Both the position numbers and the translations under genes were made by a program. This document shows, piece by piece, positions 43,895 to 52,080 of a DNA stretch of 64,000 nt. A model generated the notes under the pieces. The model ran no database searches and was not told the origin of the DNA. It saw nothing but the letters and a program-made list of their open reading frames with translations. The first letter of the stretch is position 1. Every line of letters begins with the position of its first letter. Source of the DNA: CAZROT01 sp964601895 (lineage in GTDB: Bacteria; Pseudomonadota; Gammaproteobacteria; Enterobacterales; Enterobacteriaceae); contig CAZROT010000010.1 of assembly GCA_964601895.1 (NCBI GenBank), positions 1-64,000 on the forward strand, in the 5' to 3' direction.

Positions 43895-45850
43895 TTATAA
43901 TATCTGATAGTCTAAAAACAGCGCGGGAGCGCCAGGAATACTCATACTCCACGGTAGCGTGGAATCTGCTGCTGGTGTTGCGCCAGAAGTAGTAGAAAAC
44001 GCGGCGCTCTGCTCAGCCAGGTGGTTTGTCTGCTGTTGTACAGGCTGCTGCGTTTTATGGCGTTGTTTCTGTTGGCTCAATTCAATAGTAAATCGATTTC
44101 CGCCCGGCAGCGCACTGTTCGCCCTTTTATCAATCTCTGGCGTCATCAGATGGTTCTGTGGATGGGGCGAAAGATTACTACTCGAGCTGTCAGGCTTATT
44201 GTTGTTCCCGGTAACATAATCACGCACGTTATTTTCCCAGGTTTGCACACGATTCTTTTTATCAGCCCAGAAATACGTCGTCCAGCCCTCAGGCTTATCG
44301 AGTCTTTTTAAGCTGGCACTGCTGTTATCATCCTCAACTGTCAGCAGAACACGATGGTTATCGGAAAATATCTTGATAACACCTGACTTTGTCATGCGGG
44401 AAGTGATTTCAACCCACTGGTTGCGGTTGTCGTTATTAACAAGGAACAGGCGATTTTTGGGTGCCCATTGCAGGGATCCGTAGTTTGCCACCCAGCCAAG
44501 GTCAATTCCATCGAGCTCGGTAACATAATCGCGCACGTTATTTTCCCAGGTTTGCACACGATTATTTTCATCAGACCAGAGAGCGTCACTCCAGCTGGCA
44601 GGTTTATCGCGCTTTTCTAAATGGGCACTGCTGCGGTCAGCATCAACTTTCAGTAGAATACGGGCGTTACCGGATAATATCTTGATGGTGTCAGGCTTGC
44701 CTGGTTGTATCAGGCTGTCGATATTAATGCGCCGGTTCTGACCTGGACTACTATCCACAAGGAATAACCTGTCTTTGGGCTGCCATTGAAGTACGCCGGT
44801 TTCTGCCACCCAGCCGAGGTCGATGCCAGCGAGCTCAATGACATAATCATGCATGTCATTGTGATATGTTTTCGCATGGCCTTTCGAGAGATACCATTTT
44901 CCAGTCGAGCTGTCGTAGCTCGGTGATGTCTGCCAGGGGTCACCAGCCCACGCGACAGGTTTGTTGAATCTGCGTAAACTGGCGCTCTTGCGGTCAGCAG
45001 CAATGTGCAGTTCAACAGGATTGCCATTAGTGTTTATCGTAATAACGAAGGCTTTTTCTGGTGGTAAGGTGCTGAGCTCGAGAGGAATGCGCCTGTTCTG
45101 GTTCCTGTGCCATTCCTTAAACTTTGCCGGAGTGCCTTCGACAACAAACAAGCGATTACCAGGATGCCATTGCAGTTCTCCTTTGGCTTCTATCCAGTCA
45201 TTTCCCTGCAATTTCTCGACCACAGGATGGGTAAATTTGCGCACTGTTGCGTATTGTGTTTCCTGCGGGATAACAGCGAAGCCGTTTTTGTCTACCGGGA
45301 AATCCAGGGAATCATACGTTAGCAGCCGGGCCCAATGCTGATTCCGAGAAATTATCACGCGGATAAGCTTGTTATCTGCGGTTTTCATATCAAGGAGATA
45401 CTGTTTTTTGTGGATTTGTGCTTTGCTGAGATCGAGCATGATTTTTCCGTCCCCATCCCGCTCGACGGCATACAACCGTCCTTCTTTTCCCCACTGCAGA
45501 TCCGTTTGATCGGCGTCCCAGTTCACTGCCACAACAGGATTAGGGTACTTTGTGTATTGTATACCAATCGCATTTTTTTTGTTATCTGCGGATACCCTCA
45601 GAGTTGCAGAGCTGTAGTGCTTATTGATGGTAACAAAAGCGTTACTGTTGTCCTTGCAGAGTAATGCCCATTCCCATGTTCCATTTCCCTGGCGCAGCCC
45701 GATATCCTGTATTAACTCGATACGCTCTGCAGGATAGTTCTTATTGACCGCAAATAAACGCCCGAATTTCCATTCCAGTTCAATATCGCTGTTTTTACGG
45801 AATCCGACCTTCAGGGGCCACTCTTGTTTCACACTTTCTTTACCAGTCAT
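43895..45850 (-). CDS. Modular LQW/RLF repeat protein A, 651 aa (unknown family)
   Basis: Start ATG 45850 (TTG two codons before is the alternative). The protein is made of about five ~90-120-residue modules. Each has a core of the form LQW-x(3-5)-RLFxVxxxx-x(5-10)-hydrophobic-E/D-L, at about residues 25, 117, 227, 353 and 458, followed by a strand rich in basic residues and an ASL.R motif with KP (for example SASLKRLDKPEGW). The pattern suggests a beta-rich repeat. In the last modules the phrase VQTWENNVRDYVT is repeated exactly. The C-terminal ~100 residues are Ser/Gln/Pro-rich. No signal peptide or known domain. Three paralogues lie upstream on the same strand. Confidence 0.75.
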   Translation of the reverse strand: MTGKESVKQEWPLKVGFRKNSDIELEWKFGRLFAVNKNYPAERIELIQDIGLRQGNGTWEWALLCKDNSNAFVTINKHYSSATLRVSADNKKNAIGIQYTKYPNPVVAVNWDADQTDLQWGKEGRLYAVERDGDGKIMLDLSKAQIHKKQYLLDMKTADNKLIRVIISRNQHWARLLTYDSLDFPVDKNGFAVIPQETQYATVRKFTHPVVEKLQGNDWIEAKGELQWHPGNRLFVVEGTPAKFKEWHRNQNRRIPLELSTLPPEKAFVITINTNGNPVELHIAADRKSASLRRFNKPVAWAGDPWQTSPSYDSSTGKWYLSKGHAKTYHNDMHDYVIELAGIDLGWVAETGVLQWQPKDRLFLVDSSPGQNRRINIDSLIQPGKPDTIKILSGNARILLKVDADRSSAHLEKRDKPASWSDALWSDENNRVQTWENNVRDYVTELDGIDLGWVANYGSLQWAPKNRLFLVNNDNRNQWVEITSRMTKSGVIKIFSDNHRVLLTVEDDNSSASLKRLDKPEGWTTYFWADKKNRVQTWENNVRDYVTGNNNKPDSSSSNLSPHPQNHLMTPEIDKRANSALPGGNRFTIELSQQKQRHKTQQPVQQQTNHLAEQSAAFSTTSGATPAADSTLPWSMSIPGAPALFLDYQIL

Positions 45851-46232
45851 ATACAATTATCTCTATTATTTCATTATGTTAGCTAATGATTAGCAGTGCA
45901 ATATTAAGTAAAAGCACAATGCAATGGATATAACAAAATGCCCGTGAATTATGCAGGTGTGTGTGCAGCAAATCTGACAGGAATAAGGTGATGTTTATCG
46001 AGTAGCGATTTGCTGAGGGACAAAAAGGCCTGGCGCAAGCCTTGGTTTCATGCAAATGCGCAAGGGTAGTGGGCCAAATCTCTCAATAAAGGCAGGCGCT
46101 GTTTCAATTGGCATACACCCGTTGATTGTGTGCGCTGATAAGGCGTTTATGGCCGCAGGGCGGTCAGTGTGCATTTTGCCTCCCGGGCATAAAAACACCC
46201 GGGAGTAATACACAGAGATTTCAGAACACGAG
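45851..46232 (-). promoter_or_regulatory. 382-bp spacer: shared promoter block of gene A and 3' element of gene B
   Basis: The left part carries an inverted repeat GCTAATGATTAGC (45882-45894), 32 bases before gene A, and the block GGATATAACAAAATGCCCGT (from 45926), present with few changes before genes B, C and D; on the minus strand it reads GCATTTTGTTATATCC, a plausible extended -10. The right part (46084-46226) is a copy of 49296-49438 and includes a TCCCGGG-CCCGGGA hairpin at 46181-46204. No gene is seen. Confidence 0.6.
46084..46226 (-). repeat. Duplicated 143-bp downstream element, copy 1
   Basis: It matches 49296-49438 base for base apart from about a dozen changes, from AATAAAGGCAGGCGCT to ATACACAGAGAT. 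It contains GATTGTGTGCGCTGATAAGG and the CCCGGG hairpin. Copies lie just after the stops of modular genes B and C, so the duplication involved whole gene units including their 3' flanks. Confidence 0.9.
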
Positions 46233-49052
46233 TTATGAGGGTGACACGAGCCAGTGAGTAAAATTAACAGCCGGCAGGCCAGGCGTATGTGTTCCTGTTG
46301 CGGCCCGGAGACTTGTCTGGAAGGCGGCTAGTGCCTCAAGTATTAACTCGTATGGCTGCTGTTGCCCAGATGCTAACTGTAATATTTCCCTGTCAGGCTC
46401 AGACTCAGGTCTGATAACCAGCACAGGTCCATTCTGTAGCACTGCCACGTCAGTTGCTCCCGCCTGCGTCATCGCTGACTTCTTGCAAGACATTTCTTTG
46501 CCATTTTGTGCAGACGACCAGCGCTCGTAACTCCAGTTTTCAGGTTTCGAGAATCTTTGTAAGCTGGCATGCTCCCCGTCAGCGTCAATGTTCAGCACAA
46601 CACGACGGCCAGCGGAGAATATCCCAATGGTGGCCGATTTACCTGGTGTTGCACTGAAATCTATTTCAACCCGCTGGTTCTGGTCTGGGCGACTAGCCAC
46701 AAGGAACAGGCGATTATTGGGTTCCCATTTTAGCTCCCCATGGTCTGCCACCCAGTCCAGCTTGTTACCATTAACCTCAGTGACGTAATCACGTACCTCA
46801 TTGCGGTAGGTTATCGTAAGGTTGTCAGACAGGGTACTATCACCCCAGCTTTTAGGTTTCGTGGATCTCTTCAGGCTGGCTTGCTTCAGGTCAGCGTCAA
46901 CGTTCAGCACAACACGATGGCCAGCGGAGAGCATCTTGATGGTGAGCGATTTACCTGGTGTTGCATTGAGATCGATGGCAACCCGCTGGTTCTGCTTTGG
47001 GTCACTATTCACAAGGAATAAACGATTGCCGGGTAGCCATTGCAGCTCCCCATGGTCTGCCACCCAGTCCAGCTTGTTACCATTAACCTCGGTGATATAA
47101 TCACGCACGTCATTGTGGCAGGTGATTACATGATTAGCTGTATTAGCCCAGATATCCTTACTCCAGCTGTCAGGTTTTGCGGATCGACTCAGGCTGGCTT
47201 GCTTCAGGTCTGCGCTAATCTCCAGTTTAACCGTGGGCGCGATATTAATGGTAGCGGGCTCACCGGGTGATTGTAGTGCCGCAATATCAATGACAACCCG
47301 TTGCTGCTGCTCCTGCTCTGGGTCACTATTCACAAGGAATAAACGATTGCCGGGTAGCCATTGCAGCTTCCCATGGTCTGCCACCCAGTCCAGTTGCTGT
47401 AGCTTAGCGATAGCAGGATTGGAAAAGTGGAGCTGCTGGGCTGGTGTTTTTCCTGTAAGCTCGGCTAGGCCTTTTTTGTCTACCGGGAAATCCAGCGAAT
47501 CAAATTGCAGCAGCTCGGTCTTACCGGAATCTGGCGACGCGTTCACTCTGATAAGTTTGTTGTCTGTGCTTTTCAGATCAACGGTAAACTGCCCGTTGCG
47601 TTTGCGGGTATGACCGAGAGGGATCAAGACTTTCCTGATACCATCCCGCTCCACGGCATACAGACGTCCGCCTTCTTCCCAACGCAGATCCGTCCTGTCG
47701 GCATTCCAGCTCAAGATCAGGGTGGGATTGTAGAATGATTTAACGTCCGTTACAAAGAGGCCAGAGCTGTCTAACTGAGTCAATGTTGCAACGTTGAGGG
47801 CATTATTGAGGGAAATTGTTGCCCGTACGCGTGTTGCCCGTACGTGATGGCGAGAAGTATTGCCACTAGATATTGTAAATGATCGTGTTCCATCCTGTTC
47901 GCGAAAACTGTCATTCAGATTGGCTTCCACAGAATTTTCACGGTCGTTTTTATTGACAATAAATAAACGGCCAAGCTTCCATTGCAGTTCAATATTGTTG
48001 TCAGTAACAATATACGGAACCTTGATGTGCGAGCGTTCTTTTTCACTGATGGCAACCGGCATATCTTCAGCGATTCCAGCCATCATCGGGTTACGGTAGG
48101 ATCTCTCCTGGTTAAGTTTCCAGCTACCGTCATTCCAGTGCTCAGGTTTCTCAAGTATGCGTAAACTGGCACTTTTTAAGTCTCCGCGAATGTGCAGTGC
48201 AGCGCGATGTTTTTCCGATCCGATATTAATGGTAATGGACTTGCCCGATGGTCGCATTGCCTTGAGATTGATTTCAACACGCGTTTGCTCGCTGTCTGGC
48301 CTATTTTTAGCTTCGACAGGGAATTTGTCGTGCGACTGCTTTTTAGCTTCGACAAGGAATAACTGATTGCCGTGCCATTCCAGATAGCCTTGTTCTGCCA
48401 CCCAGCTCAGGTCCAGTGCCTGTAGTTTTGCGATAACAGCATTGACAGCCGTGCTCTGCCTGACAGGTGTTTTATCCGCAATCACGGCGCGATCAGTATC
48501 GTCTACCGCAAAGTCGAGAGAGTCAAACTGCAGCAATTCTGCCTTATCGTAATTTTTCGATGCATTTATTCTGATAAATTTGTTATCCCGGGTTCTCAGA
48601 TCAACGATAAACTGCCCATCGTGTTCGGGAGCGTTGTTAATATCGAGTTCGATTTTTCCCTTGCCACCACGCTCCACGGCAAACAGGCGCCCGCCTTTTT
48701 CCCACTGAAGATCTGTGTTTTCAGCATCCCAGGTCAATGTCTGCATGGGGTTGCGGTATGTATCGATAGTTTTTTTATCATCCCAGGAGTTTGTCTCATA
48801 TTCAGATAATGTTGCAACACTCAAGTCCTGATTAATGTGAACTTCTACCCAATTGCCATCTTTTAAGGATAATAGAAACATCCGTGTTCCATCGTTCTCG
48901 TGAAGACTGTCATTCAGTTTTAACTCGATACGGTGTGCAGGGTAGCGCTTATCAAACACAAATAAACGACCAAGCTTCCACTGTAGTTTAAGGTGGTCTT
49001 GATTGAATGGAACCGGTATGTACCAGCTACCGCTGTGAAGTGTTGTACTCAT
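46233..49052 (-). CDS. Modular LQW/RLF repeat protein B, 939 aa (unknown family)
   Basis: Start ATG 49052 (AAGGAAAACTATTAT before it). Eight modules are visible with cores near residues 22, 115, 221, 355, 455, 561, 669 and 770: for example LQWKLGRLFVFDK, LQWEKGGRLFAVER, LRWEEGGRLYAVER, LQWLPGNRLFLVNS (twice). Odd and even modules differ: type 1 (KLGRLF) is followed by RSF/LSL-like strands, type 2 (EGGRLYAVER) by LDFPVDKKG, type 3 (PGNRLFLV) by ATPGKS and ASLKRS.KP. The C-terminal ~60 residues (QQQPYELILEALAAFQTSLR) are shared with protein C. No signal peptide or known domain. The DNA of the type 3 modules is almost identical over ~75 bases, a sign of recent internal duplication or gene conversion. 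Confidence 0.78.
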   Translation of the reverse strand: MSTTLHSGSWYIPVPFNQDHLKLQWKLGRLFVFDKRYPAHRIELKLNDSLHENDGTRMFLLSLKDGNWVEVHINQDLSVATLSEYETNSWDDKKTIDTYRNPMQTLTWDAENTDLQWEKGGRLFAVERGGKGKIELDINNAPEHDGQFIVDLRTRDNKFIRINASKNYDKAELLQFDSLDFAVDDTDRAVIADKTPVRQSTAVNAVIAKLQALDLSWVAEQGYLEWHGNQLFLVEAKKQSHDKFPVEAKNRPDSEQTRVEINLKAMRPSGKSITINIGSEKHRAALHIRGDLKSASLRILEKPEHWNDGSWKLNQERSYRNPMMAGIAEDMPVAISEKERSHIKVPYIVTDNNIELQWKLGRLFIVNKNDRENSVEANLNDSFREQDGTRSFTISSGNTSRHHVRATRVRATISLNNALNVATLTQLDSSGLFVTDVKSFYNPTLILSWNADRTDLRWEEGGRLYAVERDGIRKVLIPLGHTRKRNGQFTVDLKSTDNKLIRVNASPDSGKTELLQFDSLDFPVDKKGLAELTGKTPAQQLHFSNPAIAKLQQLDWVADHGKLQWLPGNRLFLVNSDPEQEQQQRVVIDIAALQSPGEPATINIAPTVKLEISADLKQASLSRSAKPDSWSKDIWANTANHVITCHNDVRDYITEVNGNKLDWVADHGELQWLPGNRLFLVNSDPKQNQRVAIDLNATPGKSLTIKMLSAGHRVVLNVDADLKQASLKRSTKPKSWGDSTLSDNLTITYRNEVRDYVTEVNGNKLDWVADHGELKWEPNNRLFLVASRPDQNQRVEIDFSATPGKSATIGIFSAGRRVVLNIDADGEHASLQRFSKPENWSYERWSSAQNGKEMSCKKSAMTQAGATDVAVLQNGPVLVIRPESEPDREILQLASGQQQPYELILEALAAFQTSLRAATGTHTPGLPAVNFTHWLVSPS

Positions 49053-49433
49053 ATAATAGTTTTCCTTACTATTTCATTGACTCAGACCTTCATTGGTCAA
49101 TTGCGATACTAAATAAAATCAGGTTGTTATGGATATAACAAAATGCCCGCGAATTGTGCAGGTGCCACCCCACGTGGTCTGGTGAGCAGGAAAATCTGGA
49201 CAGGCATGAATGGTGTTCACGCGCCAGCGATACGCTGAATACCGAACGCGCTGAGATAAACCCCCGGTAGCGGAGAGAGGCTCCCGGGGGTGATATCAAT
49301 AAAGGCAGGCGCTATCTCAACTGGCATACATCCGTTGATTGTGCGCGCTGATAAGGCGTTTATGGCCGCAGGGTGGTCAGTGTGCATTTTGCCTCCCGGG
49401 CATAAAAACACCCGGGAGTGATACACAGAGATA
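49053..49433 (-). promoter_or_regulatory. 381-bp spacer: shared promoter block of gene B and 3' element of gene C
   Basis: GACC-TTCATT-GGTC at 49085-49098 is an inverted repeat 33 bases before gene B, and GGATATAACAAAATGCCCGC starts at 49131. The same two elements with the same spacing lie before gene C. Further right are CCCCCGG-CCGGGGG (49261-49290) and the duplicated 3' element with TCCCGGG-CCCGGGA (49394-49417). No gene is seen. Confidence 0.6.
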
Positions 49434-49438
49434 TCAGA
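49296..49438 (-). repeat. Duplicated 143-bp downstream element, copy 2
   Basis: Partner of 46084-46226; it runs into the last codons of gene C. See the first copy for the content. Confidence 0.9.
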
Positions 49439-49877
49439 GCGTGCGGGATACGAGCGCGCCAGTCATGGGGATATTTGCTGGTAGAATATGCGTACCCATT
49501 CCTGTTGCGGCCGCAGGACGCGCCTGGAAGGCAACTATTGCCTCACCCAGATTGCCGATGATGTCCCTGTATGGCTGCTGTTGTATAACAGCCACAGCCT
49601 GCGTTACTCCCGCCTTTATTGTGTCGGCAGCAGGTGATTTTGCACTGAGATCAATTTCAATCCGCTGGTTCTTGTTGCCCTTAGTGCCCACAACAAACAG
49701 GTGATTATCGGACTGCCATTGCAGATATCCTATGTCTGCCGCCCAGTTCAGCTTCACACCGTCTTTCCCGGTGGCATGACCACGTTCGTTACTCCCGCTG
49801 TCAGGTTGCGTGGATCTGCGCAGGCGGGCTGTCTTTATTTGATTGGGAGTGGTAGAAAATATTTCATGCGTATTCAT
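49434..49877 (-). CDS. Modular LQW/RLF repeat protein C, 147 aa (short)
   Basis: Start ATG 49877 (AAGGAGAACTATTAT before it, nearly the same as in gene B). It has a single type 3 module: NWAADIGYLQWQSDNHLFVV and NQRIEIDLSAKSPA, in front of a C-terminal tail (QQQPYRDIIGNLGEAIVAFQ) that matches the tail of protein B. It looks like protein B with the inner modules deleted, joined from the first few codons to the last module. The upstream region is nearly identical to that of gene B. Possibly a minimal functional member, possibly a deletion product. Confidence 0.7.
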   Translation of the reverse strand: MNTHEIFSTTPNQIKTARLRRSTQPDSGSNERGHATGKDGVKLNWAADIGYLQWQSDNHLFVVGTKGNKNQRIEIDLSAKSPAADTIKAGVTQAVAVIQQQPYRDIIGNLGEAIVAFQARPAAATGMGTHILPANIPMTGALVSRTL

Positions 49878-49909
49878 ATAATAGTTCTCCTTACTATTTC
49901 ATCGACTCA

Positions 49910-49979
49910 GACCTTCATTGGTCACTGGGATAGTAAATAAAATCAGGTTGTTATGGATATAACAAAATGCTCGCGAATT
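49910..49979 (-). promoter_or_regulatory. Promoter block and inverted repeat upstream of modular gene C
   Basis: GACC-TTCATT-GGTC (49910-49923) lies 33 bases before the start, and GGATATAACAAAATGCTCGC (from 49955) 78 bases before it. Both occur at the same distance before gene B, and in weaker form before genes A and D. Confidence 0.6.
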
Positions 49980-50052
49980 ATTTCAGGGTAAACCCGCAAG
50001 AGATACACAAAGATTTCAGAGCGTGGGGGGAAAGAGTTATCCAGTCTGTCAG

Positions 50053-50697
50053 TTATGGCGCCCTGTCCTGACAGGGTGTGCGTTGCTGCTGTAGTAGCAG
50101 GACGTGCGGGGAAACCGGCAAGCTGTTCAGACTGGGGTTGTTATATTCATGCTGCGCTATGGCGGCTGTCAGTGAGCTTTGGGTGACAATACCAGTACCT
50201 TCAGTAATGCCTGCTGTCATCGGGTAGTGGCGGTATATTTCTACGCGCACCGGTGAATCATTGGGCATGGCGAGACCCTGTTTATCTGCCGGAAAATCCA
50301 GTGAATCAAACTGCAGCAGCACGGCTTTGTTATCATTTTGTGCCGCTTCCACTCTCAGGAGTTTGTTGTCCCTGGATTTCATATCAACGATTAACTGCCC
50401 GTTGTGCACGGCTGCTCTGCGGAGATTGAGCTCGATTTTTTTGCCGCTACACCGTTCTAAGGCATACAGGTGTCCTTCTTTGTCCCATTGCAAATCCGTG
50501 CTGCCAGCATCCCAGCTCAATAGCAGGGCAGCATTAGGGTATTTTGTGGTAATTGTTTTTTGCGTAGATCTAATCTTTATCTTTGAGAAAAGTCTGTACA
50601 TTTCTGCAGCAAATAAGCGACTGGCAGCAAAGGAATTTTGCCATGGCAGGACTGTCTGCGAGTTGGTACCAATGTATTGTTCATTTCTGAAACTCAT
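50053..50697 (-). CDS. Modular LQW/RLF repeat protein D, 214 aa (short, degenerate)
   Basis: Start ATG 50697 with AGGGGGCT before it. One clear type 2 module is present: LSWDAGSTDLQWDKEGHLYA, then KIELNLRRAAVHNGQLIVDM and LLQFDSLDFPADKQGLAMPN, closely similar to the second module of proteins A and B. The first module is eroded (SRLFAAEMYRLFSKIKI). The C-terminus is a short polar tail. The protein thus looks like a truncated copy of the N-terminal part of A or B. Upstream, a GTTAAATTAATTTAAC palindrome (50712-50727) and a GATATAATAAAATGCTCG block (50771) replace the elements seen before B and C. Confidence 0.68.
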   Translation of the reverse strand: MSFRNEQYIGTNSQTVLPWQNSFAASRLFAAEMYRLFSKIKIRSTQKTITTKYPNAALLLSWDAGSTDLQWDKEGHLYALERCSGKKIELNLRRAAVHNGQLIVDMKSRDNKLLRVEAAQNDNKAVLLQFDSLDFPADKQGLAMPNDSPVRVEIYRHYPMTAGITEGTGIVTQSSLTAAIAQHEYNNPSLNSLPVSPHVLLLQQQRTPCQDRAP

Positions 50698-50711
50698 GAT
50701 AGCCCCCTGCA

Positions 50712-50788
50712 GTTAAATTAATTTAACAATTATTATCATTATTAATAATAAGTCAGGTTAACCTGTTACTGATATAATAAAATGCTCG
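50712..50788 (-). promoter_or_regulatory. Palindrome and promoter-like block upstream of modular gene D
   Basis: The palindrome GTTAAATTAATTTAAC lies 15 bases before the start and the GATATAATAAAATGCTCG block, a diverged version of the cluster's promoter block, about 75 bases before it. Confidence 0.5.
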
Positions 50789-50922
50789 TAACTTACGTTA
50801 TGCCTTGCACACTAAGGTCGCTACAGTAAATAGCGTTTAACATACCAGCGTGTGTTCATTTGATGTTTTTGTTTGTAACATGGAGGTCGGTGTGAATTTG
50901 ATTAACATCAACGAAACAGACG

Positions 50923-52053
50923 ATGCGAGCAGATAACGAAAAAATAACAAAATATCATAAAAAAGCGCATGATGATGCTGTTTGTGTCCCTGTATCCGCA
51001 CAGCCTGTACGACGCATTCTGGTGATTAAATTGCGCCACTTTGGTGATGTACTGCTGGTAACTCCGCTCCTGCGTACGCTGAAGCAGAATTACCCTGGTG
51101 TGCTGGTGGATGTGCTGGTTTATCGGAAAACAGAAGTTATGCTGCGTGCAAACGCGGATATTCATTGTTGTTACACCGTAGACAGACAGCTTAAATATCA
51201 GGGCATACGGGCTCAGTTGCGCGGTGAGAAAGTGTTGTGGGATAGCCTGAAAGCCGGGAAATATGACCTCATCATTAATCTTTCCGATCAGTGGCGCGCA
51301 GCAGCTTATTGTCTTTTGCTCAGTCCTGCCTGCAGCATTGGTTTTGACTGGCCGAAAAGAAACAATCTCTTATGGCGGCGCTGTCACTCTGTGCTGGTAG
51401 ATACCCGGCGTCAGCATGAAACCCACACGGTATTGAATCACTTAAGTATTCTTAGTCCGCTTAATCTGCCTTGTACTGACACCACTGTGACTATGTCATG
51501 GACGCAACAGGATGCAGCGCGCGCCTGTTTACTGTTGCAGGAAAATAAACTGGATAACTATGTACTTATCCATCCCGGAGCACGCTGGGCGTTTAAAACC
51601 TGGTCGCCACAGGCATTTGCTGAAGTTATCAATAATCTCGGCAAAAACGGCTGGCCTGTGCTATTGACGGGTGGAACTTCACAAGAAGAACGACAGATGG
51701 CAGCAGCAATTCTTGCCGCAGTCACTGATTCGCAGCACGTAGTGAATCTGACGGGCAGGCTGGATATGCCGGTGCTTGCCGTGCTGATAAGTCGTGCCCG
51801 GCTGTTTATTGGTGTGGATTCAGCGCCGATGCATATGGCGGCGGCATTACAGATCCCGTCGGTAGTGTTATTCGGGCCCAGTAATATTAAGCGGTGGCAT
51901 CCATGGCAGGCCCCTCATACCTTGCTGTGGGCCGGTGATTACCGACCACTTCCCCTGCCTGATGAAGTTAATACCGATACTGCAGAGCGTTATCTGAATG
52001 CCATCCCAGCCTGTGATGTCATCGCTGCAATAAAAAAATGGCTTACCTGTTAA
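50923..52053 (+). CDS. waaQ: LPS heptosyltransferase III-type protein (WaaQ/RfaQ family)
   Basis: A 376-residue glycosyltransferase of family 9. It has RILVIKLRHFGDVLLVTPLL at the N-terminus, DLIINLSDQWRAA, the ADP-heptose-binding HPGARWAFKTWSPQAF region, LLTGG, and VDSAPMHMAAALQIPSVVLF. It should add a heptose to the LPS inner core on the cytoplasmic face. The ATG at 50923 has a weak ribosome site; a 14-codon frame with good GGAGG starts at GTG 50891 and overlaps it, so coupling is possible. It is 27 bases before the O-antigen-ligase-like gene. The rest of the usual waa operon is not here. Confidence 0.9.
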   Translation: MRADNEKITKYHKKAHDDAVCVPVSAQPVRRILVIKLRHFGDVLLVTPLLRTLKQNYPGVLVDVLVYRKTEVMLRANADIHCCYTVDRQLKYQGIRAQLRGEKVLWDSLKAGKYDLIINLSDQWRAAAYCLLLSPACSIGFDWPKRNNLLWRRCHSVLVDTRRQHETHTVLNHLSILSPLNLPCTDTTVTMSWTQQDAARACLLLQENKLDNYVLIHPGARWAFKTWSPQAFAEVINNLGKNGWPVLLTGGTSQEERQMAAAILAAVTDSQHVVNLTGRLDMPVLAVLISRARLFIGVDSAPMHMAAALQIPSVVLFGPSNIKRWHPWQAPHTLLWAGDYRPLPLPDEVNTDTAERYLNAIPACDVIAAIKKWLTC

Positions 52054-52080
52054 CCGCTCTCTTTCCAGCAGGGTCGTTGT

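Noticed and set aside
44021..47738. Several plus frames of 90-126 residues opposite the modular genes
   Set aside because: Antisense to the repeat proteins; their similarity to each other comes only from the repeats.
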